35,748 bases of DNA, from positions 1 through 35,748 of the forward strand of contig SVIN01000018.1 of NCBI GenBank assembly GCA_015069495.1. The letters are read 5' to 3'. The notes under the pieces were generated by a model. It did no database searches. It was not told the origin of the DNA and saw nothing but the letters and a program-made list of their open reading frames with translations. Positions within the stretch are counted from its first letter, which is position 1. Each line of letters begins with the position of its first letter. A program made the position numbers and the translations under genes. Below, piece by piece: positions 7,652 to 13,809 of the stretch. This stretch comes from Clostridiales bacterium (GTDB taxonomy: Bacteria > Bacillota > Clostridia > Christensenellales > Borkfalkiaceae).

Positions 7652-8134
7652 TTAAACGCGGATTTGGAAACGTTGTGCAAGGGCGTAGGCTTGGTCTTCG
7701 ATTTTGTTGCAGAGCAATACTTTCTCCTTGTCGGTTTTGTGGCGGTGGAGTTGGACAATCTCGTCTGCATGGACGGGTTGAAAGGTAAAACGGAGCCAAT
7801 ACATTGTCTGTTCGTTATGCAAACGAAGTGGGGGTAAAGGCTTGGTTGCCGATAAGCGGTCAAGGAAAAAAATCGTTTTTTCCGTATTACTTATACAGGC
7901 AAGGTGAAATAATAATTTTTCCTTCTGCGCCTCGTCGGAGCGTTTTAAAAACACCGACTTGCGTTTGTTTTGCAACCATGCGGCGGTGGCGCACGCGGAT
8001 AATCCACCGCATATACTGGATAAAATGACGGCGGGAAATAGACGGATTTGTAAGTGGCGAAAAAGGAACAGCGTACAAAAAAACGCTACGATAAAGGAAA
8101 AAATAATATCAGAAATCAAGGCAGAACGTTTCAT
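7652..8134 (-). CDS. N-terminal piece of a frameshifted membrane protein
   Basis: This is a 160-residue frame with two membrane helices (about 8-24 and 33-52) and a cytoplasmic segment. The end KVLLCNKIEDQAYALAQRFQIRV resembles the last strand and helix of restriction-endonuclease-like folds, but no catalytic residues are evident. It stops abruptly where related architectures would continue into a linker and a second membrane hairpin, and that continuation is present in the -1 frame (7395-7650). Together the pieces would give a protein of about 240 residues. The start at 8134 lacks a clear Shine-Dalgarno. It is divergent from nadD. Confidence 0.6.
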   Translation of the reverse strand: MKRSALISDIIFSFIVAFFCTLFLFRHLQIRLFPAVILSSICGGLSACATAAWLQNKRKSVFLKRSDEAQKEKLLFHLACISNTEKTIFFLDRLSATKPLPPLRLHNEQTMYWLRFTFQPVHADEIVQLHRHKTDKEKVLLCNKIEDQAYALAQRFQIRV

Positions 8135-8169
8135 ATTTTGATTTTTGACGGAAAAGCGGTCTGCTATAC

Positions 8170-8198
8170 TTGAAAAAAATAAAAAAATGTAGTATAAT
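8170..8198 (+). promoter_or_regulatory. Sigma-A promoter of nadD-yqeK and rsfS
   Basis: TTGAAA (8170-8175) and TATAAT (8193-8198) with a 17-nt spacer. A GGATGGAG sequence lies before the ATG at 8227. Confidence 0.85.
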
Positions 8199-8226
8199 GA
8201 TAAGGAAGAGGATGGAGTAAGAGCCT

Positions 8227-9372
8227 ATGAAAATTGGGATTTTCGGCGGGTCGTTTGACCCTGTGCATAAGGAACACGTACGTTTTGTCCGCGCGGCAAT
8301 CGATTGTCTGCGTTTGGATAAAGTGTTTGTGATGCCCGCGCATACACCGCCCCATAAACCTTACCGCATACTCTCGTCCGATGCCGATCGTTTGGAAATG
8401 TGCCGATTGGCATTTTCACCAGTACCGCAGGTGGAAATCAGCGATTATGAAATCACGCAGGGCGGGACAAGTTACACCTACTTGACTTGTCGGCATTTCC
8501 GTACCTTATTCCCCGATGCGGAGATTTTTTTCTTGGTCGGTACGGATATGTTGCGCGATTTTCCGACTTGGAAACATCCTCAATCGATTGTCGAGGACGT
8601 GACGGTTGCCGTGTGCGGTCGAAACGATACGGACGGTTGGTGGGATGCGGAACAGAAAATTTTTACCGAGAAATTTGGCAAATCGTTCGCGCGGGTGGAT
8701 TACAACGGAGAGGACGTGTCTTCGACCAAAATTCGCGTTTTGGCGGGGGCAGGTATGCGTTTAACGGATTTTTTGGATGAGAAAACCGCTGGATATATCC
8801 GCGGGAAGGACTTATACAAAATTCCAAATGCGGACAAAGCGTTGGCGTTGGAGAAAACCGAACGCCAAGCGCACAGTATCCGTGTTGCCAACCTTGCCGC
8901 GGCGCGCGCATTGAAATTAAAAATACCTGAACGGCAGGCAATTGCCGCCGCGTTATTTCACGATTGTGCAAAAAATTTATCTCCCGACAGCCCGTATCTG
9001 GAAGGGTTTATTCCGCCTGATATTTGGGGTGAGGTCCCGAAATCCGTTTGGCATCAATATGCAGGCGGGTTCGTTGCAGAGCATGTTTTTGGCGTGGCGG
9101 ACGAGGACGTGTTGAACGCGGTACGCTATCACACCAGCGGTCGGCCGAACATGAGCGAGTTGGAAAAATTGATTTTCCTTGCCGATATGTTGGAAGAGGA
9201 GCGCCGTTACGAGGGCGTGGATATGCTTCGACGGTTGTTTTGGCAGGGTGAAAGTTTAGACGAGTGTTTGGAGACGGCGTTGTTTGAAACGTTGAAATTT
9301 TTAGAAACAAAAAAAGCGGACGTTTATCCGCTGACACAACAAGCATATTTATTTTATAAAAAGGAAAGGTGA
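8227..9372 (+). CDS. nadD: Nicotinate-nucleotide adenylyltransferase fused to a YqeK-type HD phosphohydrolase
   Basis: This 381-residue fusion joins two proteins that are usually separate neighbours. Residues 1-197 are NadD, which makes deamido-NAD from nicotinate mononucleotide: GIFGGSFDPVHKEHV carries the HxGH-like nucleotidyltransferase motif (here HKEH), VMPAHTPPHK binds substrate, FFLVGTDML follows, and VSSTKIR matches the usual ISSTxIR. Residues 205-381 are an HD domain of the YqeK type: HSIRVANLAA, LFHDCAKNL, RYHTSGRPNMSELEKLIFLADMLE. YqeK enzymes are known to hydrolyse diadenosine tetraphosphate. The next gene, rsfS, is 4 bp away, the usual nadD-yqeK-rsfS order. Confidence 0.93.
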   Translation: MKIGIFGGSFDPVHKEHVRFVRAAIDCLRLDKVFVMPAHTPPHKPYRILSSDADRLEMCRLAFSPVPQVEISDYEITQGGTSYTYLTCRHFRTLFPDAEIFFLVGTDMLRDFPTWKHPQSIVEDVTVAVCGRNDTDGWWDAEQKIFTEKFGKSFARVDYNGEDVSSTKIRVLAGAGMRLTDFLDEKTAGYIRGKDLYKIPNADKALALEKTERQAHSIRVANLAAARALKLKIPERQAIAAALFHDCAKNLSPDSPYLEGFIPPDIWGEVPKSVWHQYAGGFVAEHVFGVADEDVLNAVRYHTSGRPNMSELEKLIFLADMLEEERRYEGVDMLRRLFWQGESLDECLETALFETLKFLETKKADVYPLTQQAYLFYKKER

Positions 9373-9376
9373 GATT

Positions 9377-9763
9377 ATGGCAGAAATTAGCAGTAAGGAT
9401 TTGGCAATTTCGGTATGTAAAGCATTGGCGGATAAGCGCGGTAAGGACATCGTGGCTTTGTACGTGCGTGAAAAGACTGACCTTTGCGATTATTTTGTAA
9501 TTGCAAGCGGCAGCAATGCCCCTCAGATTCGCGCGATGGGGGAAAGAGTGGAAGAATTGATTGAAAGAGAACACGGCTTGGTGCCGTCCCGCACCGAGGG
9601 TGTACGCGACGGTCGTTGGGCGGTTGTGGATTACGGTGACGTTATCGTGCATATTTTCAACGATGAAACCCGTTTGTTCTACCATCTCGAACGCTTGTGG
9701 GCGGACGGCGGTAACTTGCAGAAATTTGACGAACAAGCGGAAGATTTGGTCGCAAATTCGTAA
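9377..9763 (+). CDS. rsfS: Ribosomal silencing factor RsfS
   Basis: This 128-residue protein binds L14 on the large subunit and blocks subunit joining in starvation. Family features: DIVALYVREKTDLCDYFVIASGSNAPQIRA (shown in two parts, about residues 24-54), then GVRDGRWAVVDYGDVIVHIF and RLFYHLERLW. The AAAGGAAAGGTGAG ribosome binding site overlaps the end of the nadD fusion, so translation is probably coupled. The gene order nadD-yqeK-rsfS is standard in Firmicutes. The next gene converges from the other strand. Confidence 0.95.
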   Translation: MAEISSKDLAISVCKALADKRGKDIVALYVREKTDLCDYFVIASGSNAPQIRAMGERVEELIEREHGLVPSRTEGVRDGRWAVVDYGDVIVHIFNDETRLFYHLERLWADGGNLQKFDEQAEDLVANS

Positions 9764-9790
9764 AAACATGAGGGCAGGTATGTGTTGAAG

Positions 9791-10081
9791 TTAATTTTGC
9801 CCCTTAAAATTGATTTGTTTCGGTTCGCCGTAGGTAGGTTTTGCACGGCGCGTTTTCCGTTCGACAATGTAATAAATCGGCTCTGCCTGTTTCTCGGGCG
9901 GAGTCTTTTTTTCTTCGGGTTTTTCTTCGCTTTTTTCGGGGGTGGCGGGTGTGTTGCGCTGTTGAAATTCCCACCCGAAACGGGCAAGAATAATGACGTG
10001 CGTACCGATAAAACAGATGAGAAACAGTAAAATTGTCCACAAGAATCCCTTTATGGGTAAGGCAATAAGTAGAGTATTCAT
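9791..10081 (-). CDS. Small membrane protein with a charged proline-rich tail
   Basis: This 96-residue protein is not assigned to a family. It has a single membrane helix at about residues 6-32 with a short N-terminal lead, then a Lys/Glu/Pro-rich linker and a conserved-looking C-terminus, YYIVERKTRRAKPTYGEPK. The ATG at 10081 was chosen because TATACT (10088-10093) ends 6 nt before it; an in-frame ATG at 10111 lies upstream of that box. No ribosome binding site is visible, so the mRNA may be leaderless. It converges on rsfS and diverges from the DeoC-like gene. Confidence 0.6.
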   Translation of the reverse strand: MNTLLIALPIKGFLWTILLFLICFIGTHVIILARFGWEFQQRNTPATPEKSEEKPEEKKTPPEKQAEPIYYIVERKTRRAKPTYGEPKQINFKGQN

Positions 10082-10150
10082 ACGGACAGTATACAGCTTT
10101 TTTGCTGTCATAATATGGAAAATGCAGGTTTAAAAGGGCTAGGTTTGTCG

Positions 10151-10156
10151 TATAAT
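10151..10156 (+). promoter_or_regulatory. -10 box placed for a leaderless DeoC-like mRNA
   Basis: TATAAT ends 6 nt before the ATG at 10163, which would put transcription start at or beside the start codon. A matching -35 is weak. Confidence 0.45.
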
Positions 10157-10162
10157 CAAGCT

Positions 10163-11086
10163 ATGGAAAACGTGGAAACAAAAAACAATGAAAATGATTC
10201 TACCGAGGAAAAAGGCTTAGAAAACGACGGGAAGCTGTTGTTGACGGCTACGGATATAGAGGAATATTACTGCTATAAAAAGCAGAAAAAGATTGGCGAA
10301 ATTATGGACGCCTTATCCAAAACGGAAGGGGTGTTGGGGGAAACGGACGACGTGGCAAGGGCGGTGGAGCGCGCTTCGAGGATTCGTCAAGTTGCGCTCA
10401 GGCTTACGCCCACGCATTTTGCGCGTTCGAAGGGGTATTTTGTCCATGGGAAACTTGCGGTTGATTGTTGTGTCGGCGGTGATGGGGAGGTTTTACCACA
10501 GGTCAAAGCATACGAAATGAAGGTTGCGCGGAAAATGGGCGCGAAGGAACTGACGGTGGCGTTGACGCCTTCGTTGGTGGATGGATGTCGGTATACGGAA
10601 CTTCGCAGGGAAATGAAAATGATGAGACGTGCCGCGGGGAAACGCGTGTGGAAGGTATGGGTGGATAAACAATACCCCTATACGACCTTGATGCGCCTTG
10701 CGCGATTGGCTTCGGAAGCGGGGGCTGATTATTTCAGCGTCCCCTATTTTGCGGGTTGCGAGCAGTTGCGGTATGAGTTATACCGCGGTTGCCGTTTGGA
10801 AATTTTAGGGGTGGAAACGCTTGGTGAATTGAAGAAAATGACGGCTGCGGGCGTGGGTAGAATTGTTACCGCGCGCGGTTATGAACTGTACACGCAATGG
10901 ATGCAGGAAGCGGATAAGATACGCTATATACCCCCGAAAAAACAGTCTCTTACGATGGAAACACCCACTATGCAAACGCAGAAAAATGAAATGCAAGAGG
11001 GGGATGTGCAGGAAGAGAAAATAAAAGAATCGGAAGAGGATTATCAAGCTCGATTGGAGAAAACGGAGTTGTTTAAATATCTATAA
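10163..11086 (+). CDS. Degenerate deoxyribose-phosphate-aldolase-fold protein
   Basis: This protein of about 307 residues follows the DeoC barrel in order. ALRLTPTHFARSKGYF corresponds to VCVNPxYV, KLAVDCCVGGDGE to the VIGFPxG strand, VKAYEMKVARKMGAKELTVAL to the KxxExxxAIxxGAxEID helix and strand, SEAGADYFSVPYF to KEAGADFVKTSTGF, and GVGRIVTARGYEL to GATRIGTSSG. The Schiff-base lysine of KTSTGF is absent (SVPYF), and the lysine of the following strand is replaced within LEILGV. It is therefore unlikely to be an aldolase. Residues 1-45 and the last 45 are charged and low complexity. The start at 10163 is preferred over 10115 because TATAAT lies just before it. Function unknown. Confidence 0.7.
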   Translation: MENVETKNNENDSTEEKGLENDGKLLLTATDIEEYYCYKKQKKIGEIMDALSKTEGVLGETDDVARAVERASRIRQVALRLTPTHFARSKGYFVHGKLAVDCCVGGDGEVLPQVKAYEMKVARKMGAKELTVALTPSLVDGCRYTELRREMKMMRRAAGKRVWKVWVDKQYPYTTLMRLARLASEAGADYFSVPYFAGCEQLRYELYRGCRLEILGVETLGELKKMTAAGVGRIVTARGYELYTQWMQEADKIRYIPPKKQSLTMETPTMQTQKNEMQEGDVQEEKIKESEEDYQARLEKTELFKYL

Positions 11087-11116
11087 AGAAACCGCGCAAA
11101 TCTGCGCGGTTTCTTT
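11085..11116 (+). terminator. Intrinsic terminator after the DeoC-like gene
   Basis: A perfect 14-bp stem, AAAGAAACCGCGCA (11085-11098) with TGCGCGGTTTCTTT (11103-11116), and a 4-nt loop. The left arm overlaps the stop codon. Dispersed motif copy 2 follows within 5 nt. Confidence 0.9.
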
Positions 11117-11120
11117 ATAC

Positions 11121-11153
11121 GGGCATACCATGTACGCGTTGAAAATGAAAAAC
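11121..11153 (+). repeat. Dispersed CATGTACGC motif, copy 2
   Basis: GGGCATACCATGTACGCG, then TTGAAAATGAAAAAC. This is the fullest copy and lies in intergenic DNA between a terminator and the cwlD promoter. Confidence 0.7.
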
Positions 11154-11158
11154 ATTGG

Positions 11159-11187
11159 GTATATTCTTAGTAGACCGAACATATAAT
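11159..11187 (+). promoter_or_regulatory. Sigma-E-like promoter of cwlD
   Basis: GTATATT (11159-11165), 14 nt, then CATATAAT (11180-11187). The B. subtilis sigma-E consensus is KMATATT-N13/15-CATACAAT; here 6/7 and 7/8 positions agree. The ATG at 11193 is only 5 nt beyond. Confidence 0.6.
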
Positions 11188-11192
11188 AGGGT

Positions 11193-11897
11193 ATGAAAAA
11201 GACGATATTTGCGCTGTGTATGGCGGTGGTAGTGGTATTTTCGACGGCGGTTGGGTTATGTGTGCAGGTGTTGGGTTCTCCGCGGGCGGCGTCGGTGTTT
11301 GACAATGCGTTGTGCGTGGTGTTGGATGCTGGACATGGCGGGATTGACGGCGGAGTTGTCGGGAAAAATACGGGGATTAAGGAAAGTGATTTGAATCTCG
11401 CAATTGTATACAAATTGAAAACTGCATTGGAAGATATGGGGTTTCAGGTAGAGTTGACTCGCAAGACGGAAGCTGGGTTATATGGTACGACAGCGAAGGG
11501 TTTTAAAAAGCGGGATATGCAAAGGCGGAAGGAGATTATCGAGAAAGCCGATCCCGCGCTGGTGATTTCCATTCATCAAAATTATTATCCAGCGCGCGGT
11601 ACGCGCGGCGGACAGGTATTTTACAGTAAGGAACAAGAGGGAAGCGGAAAATTAGCGGTTGGATTGCAAGGAAAATTGAATGCTTTATACGCCAAGGAAG
11701 GGGCGCGGGCACGTGTGGCAACCAGCGGGAAATTTTTCATGTTAGAGTGTGCCGATTGTCCTTCGGTGATTGTGGAGTGCGGTTTTTTATCGAACGCTGA
11801 TGACGAGCGGTTGCTTTCCAATGCAACGTGGCAACAGGTATTGGCGGAAACCTTGGCGGGCGGGGTGATGGAATATTTTTCCGACGTATCGGCATGA
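11193..11897 (+). CDS. cwlD: Germination-type N-acetylmuramoyl-L-alanine amidase CwlD
   Basis: This 234-residue exported zinc amidase is expected to cleave peptide side chains during spore cortex synthesis so that muramic-lactam can form. Residues 1-28 are a signal or anchor helix. The Amidase_3 domain shows VVLDAGHGGIDGG (zinc His), KESDLNLAI (zinc Glu), LVISIHQN (zinc His) and VIVECGFLSN (catalytic Glu). The length matches CwlD, with no extra wall-binding domain. The start is preceded by a sigma-E-like promoter ending 5 nt before the ATG. An AGGG is present but too close for a normal ribosome binding site. Confidence 0.9.
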   Translation: MKKTIFALCMAVVVVFSTAVGLCVQVLGSPRAASVFDNALCVVLDAGHGGIDGGVVGKNTGIKESDLNLAIVYKLKTALEDMGFQVELTRKTEAGLYGTTAKGFKKRDMQRRKEIIEKADPALVISIHQNYYPARGTRGGQVFYSKEQEGSGKLAVGLQGKLNALYAKEGARARVATSGKFFMLECADCPSVIVECGFLSNADDERLLSNATWQQVLAETLAGGVMEYFSDVSA

Positions 11898-11947
11898 TTT
11901 ACACAGTGTAAGAGCGTGGAAAGTTTAAAAATGGCAGGCGGATTTGC

Positions 11948-11976
11948 TTGTCATTTTTTATGCGGTGTGTTATAAT
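11948..11976 (+). promoter_or_regulatory. Promoter of mrnC-rlmB-sigH
   Basis: TTGTCA (11948-11953) and TATAAT (11971-11976) with a 17-nt spacer. The 5' UTR to the ATG at 12031 is about 48 nt. Confidence 0.75.
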
Positions 11977-12030
11977 GTCTTTGTATGGTTAATATTATGT
12001 ATAATATTAAACTTTGAAACGGAGAAAGAT

Positions 12031-12477
12031 ATGCTGACGGAAAGGGAAATTTTAACAAAAACGGAAGCGATGCAATTGAATCCTGTTGCATTGGCGTTTG
12101 TCGGGGATACAGTGTACTCGTTGTACGTGCGCGAACGCTTGGCGCTGTCGGGGTGCGGGAAAGTGGCACAACTTCAACGCGTGGCGGCGCAAGTAGTGTC
12201 TGCCAAAGGGCAAAGCGTGTTTTTGGATAAGTTGATTCCCTTGTTCACCGAAGAAGAATCAGATATCTTCCGTCGTGGTAAAAATGCAAAAAAGGCAACC
12301 AAGAGTAAGAGCGCGACTTCGTTGGAATATAACCGTTCGACAGGATTGGAAGCAGTGCTTGGGTTCTTGTATTTGACGGGACAAGAAGAACGTATAAAAG
12401 AACTTTTATCGGTGAGCGAAGTGGAAAGCTTCGCCATTCAAGCAGAAACGACACCCTTTAAACCAGGTAGATTTTAA
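12031..12477 (+). CDS. mrnC: Mini-ribonuclease III
   Basis: This 148-residue RNase III-like protein lacks a double-stranded RNA-binding domain. In B. subtilis the homologue matures 23S rRNA. Motifs: LNPVALAFVGDTVYSLYVRE with the catalytic Asp, RRGKNAKKATKSKSATSLEY with the conserved basic and Ser/Thr segment, and TGLEAVLGFLYLTGQEERI with the catalytic Glu. The ATG at 12031 has ACGGAGAAAG upstream; the frame is open further upstream only through promoter DNA. About 20 residues after the catalytic core are unremarkable. It precedes rlmB by 23 bp, as in B. subtilis. Confidence 0.93.
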   Translation: MLTEREILTKTEAMQLNPVALAFVGDTVYSLYVRERLALSGCGKVAQLQRVAAQVVSAKGQSVFLDKLIPLFTEEESDIFRRGKNAKKATKSKSATSLEYNRSTGLEAVLGFLYLTGQEERIKELLSVSEVESFAIQAETTPFKPGRF

Positions 12478-12500
12478 CAGAATATAGAAAGAGGAAAAAT

Positions 12501-13220
12501 ATGAAAACGGAAGGAAGAAACGCAGTTATCGAACTGCTGAAAACGGACAAAAATATTGATAAAATTTTATTGGAAAAGGGCGCGCAAGGTTCGCTTGGTT
12601 TGATTTTTGCGCAGGCGCGCAAGAAAAATATCCGCGTGCAGTTCGTGGATAAGCAGGTTTTGGAAAAGGAAAGCGAAACCAAACGCCATCAAGGCGTTAT
12701 CGCGTACACGACCGATTACGAATATTATGACCTCGATGAAATTATTGCCGAGAAAAAGAGTGAAAAAGGCGGGTTTGTGGTGTTGTGTGACGGCATTGAA
12801 GACGTGCACAATCTTGGCAGTATCATTCGTGTGGCAGAATGTGCGGGCGCGGACGGCGTGGTTATCCCGAAATCGGGCAGTGCGTCGGTAACGGAAGCAG
12901 TGATTCGTATCTCCGCGGGTGCGGCTGAACATATGAAGGTTGCCAAAGTACCCAACCTCAACCAAGCGGTTGAAAAATTGCAGATAGAAGGGTATTGGGT
13001 ATACGCTTTGGAAGCGGGCGGCGAGGATATCTACAAGGAGAATTTCTCGGGTAATGTTGCCTTGATCGTTGGCGGTGAGGACAGCGGTGTAAAACGCTTG
13101 ACCAAGGAAAAATGTGATAAAATTTTGTCCATTCCTTTGCAGGGGCAAGTCAATTCGCTGAACGCATCGGTGGCTTTGGGTATCGCGGCGTATGAGGTCG
13201 TAAGAAATCGGTTGGGTTAA
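12501..13220 (+). CDS. rlmB: 23S rRNA 2'-O-ribose methyltransferase of the RlmB/TrmH family
   Basis: This 239-residue SPOUT methyltransferase is expected to methylate a guanosine in 23S rRNA using S-adenosylmethionine. An N-terminal L30e-like substrate-binding domain (residues 1-75, starting EGRNAVIELL) is followed by the knotted catalytic domain. Its three motifs are ILCDGIEDVHNLGSIIR-like (seen as LCDGIEDVHNLGSIIRVAE), IVGGEDSGV and IPLQGQVNSLNASVALGIA. The length is normal. GAAAGAGGAAAA precedes the start. It lies between mrnC and sigH, the conserved Firmicute order, though the NYN-domain gene often found here (yacP) is absent. Confidence 0.94.
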   Translation: MKTEGRNAVIELLKTDKNIDKILLEKGAQGSLGLIFAQARKKNIRVQFVDKQVLEKESETKRHQGVIAYTTDYEYYDLDEIIAEKKSEKGGFVVLCDGIEDVHNLGSIIRVAECAGADGVVIPKSGSASVTEAVIRISAGAAEHMKVAKVPNLNQAVEKLQIEGYWVYALEAGGEDIYKENFSGNVALIVGGEDSGVKRLTKEKCDKILSIPLQGQVNSLNASVALGIAAYEVVRNRLG

Positions 13221-13222
13221 AA

Positions 13223-13255
13223 GGGCATACCATGTACGAGTTGAACGCTAAAAAA
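13223..13255 (+). repeat. Dispersed CATGTACGC-type motif, copy 3 (start of sigH)
   Basis: GGGCATACCATGTACGAG, then TTGAACGCTAAAAAA. It differs from copy 2 by one base in the first 18. Its ATG (13232) is the sigH start codon. Confidence 0.65.
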
Positions 13256-13807
13256 TCGGATGAAGAGTTGGTGACTCTTTCGCAAAACGGGGACAAGCAG
13301 GCGACGGAAATTTTGATGCTTCGCCATGCAGGGCTTGTTCGTGGTTGTGCGCGCGGTTTTTTCTTGATTGGCGGTGAAACCGAGGATTTGATACAGGAAG
13401 GGATGATTGGATTATACAACGCCATTGGCGAATATAGGCAGGGCGAGAGGAACAGCAATTTTAAAAATTTTGCCTATCTTTGCGTATCAAGGCGTATTAT
13501 TGATGCGGTGAAAGCTTCCGCGCGGAAGAAAAATTCACCATTGAACACCGCAACCTCTATCGTGGCAGAGGCAGAGGTTTTGACGGGCGGTTTGAACCCT
13601 GAAGATATGCTGATTTTGCAGGACGACCGCAGGGAATTTCGACAGAAAATGAGCGGGGTTTTGTCTGATTTTGAGTTTAAAGTAACGACCATGTATATGG
13701 ACGGTATGAGTTGCGCAGAAATTTGCGAAGCGACGGGTAAGAGCGGTAAAAGCGTAGACAACGCCCTGCAACGCAGTAAAAGAAAATTACAAGAAGTATT
13801 GAGGTAA
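13232..13807 (+). CDS. sigH: RNA polymerase sigma-H factor, sporulation type
   Basis: This 191-residue sigma-70 family factor is expected to direct early stationary-phase and sporulation genes. Region 2 includes DEELVTLSQNGDKQATE, ETEDLIQEGMIGLYNAI and FKNFAYLCVSRRIIDAVK. Region 4 includes LSDFEFKVTTMYMDGMSCAEI and KSVDNALQRSKRKLQ. The length is slightly below the 210-218 usual for SigH. The first seven residues (MYELNAK) are encoded by the dispersed motif, whose AAAGGG is the only candidate ribosome binding site. It follows rlmB by 11 bp and precedes dnaX by 2 bp. Confidence 0.9.
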   Translation: MYELNAKKSDEELVTLSQNGDKQATEILMLRHAGLVRGCARGFFLIGGETEDLIQEGMIGLYNAIGEYRQGERNSNFKNFAYLCVSRRIIDAVKASARKKNSPLNTATSIVAEAEVLTGGLNPEDMLILQDDRREFRQKMSGVLSDFEFKVTTMYMDGMSCAEICEATGKSGKSVDNALQRSKRKLQEVLR

Positions 13808-13809
13808 AT

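Noticed and set aside
8744-8766. GGGGGCAGGTATGCGTTTAA in nadD resembling the dispersed motif
   Set aside because: The core CATG is altered and the segment encodes a regular part of the NadD C-terminal region.
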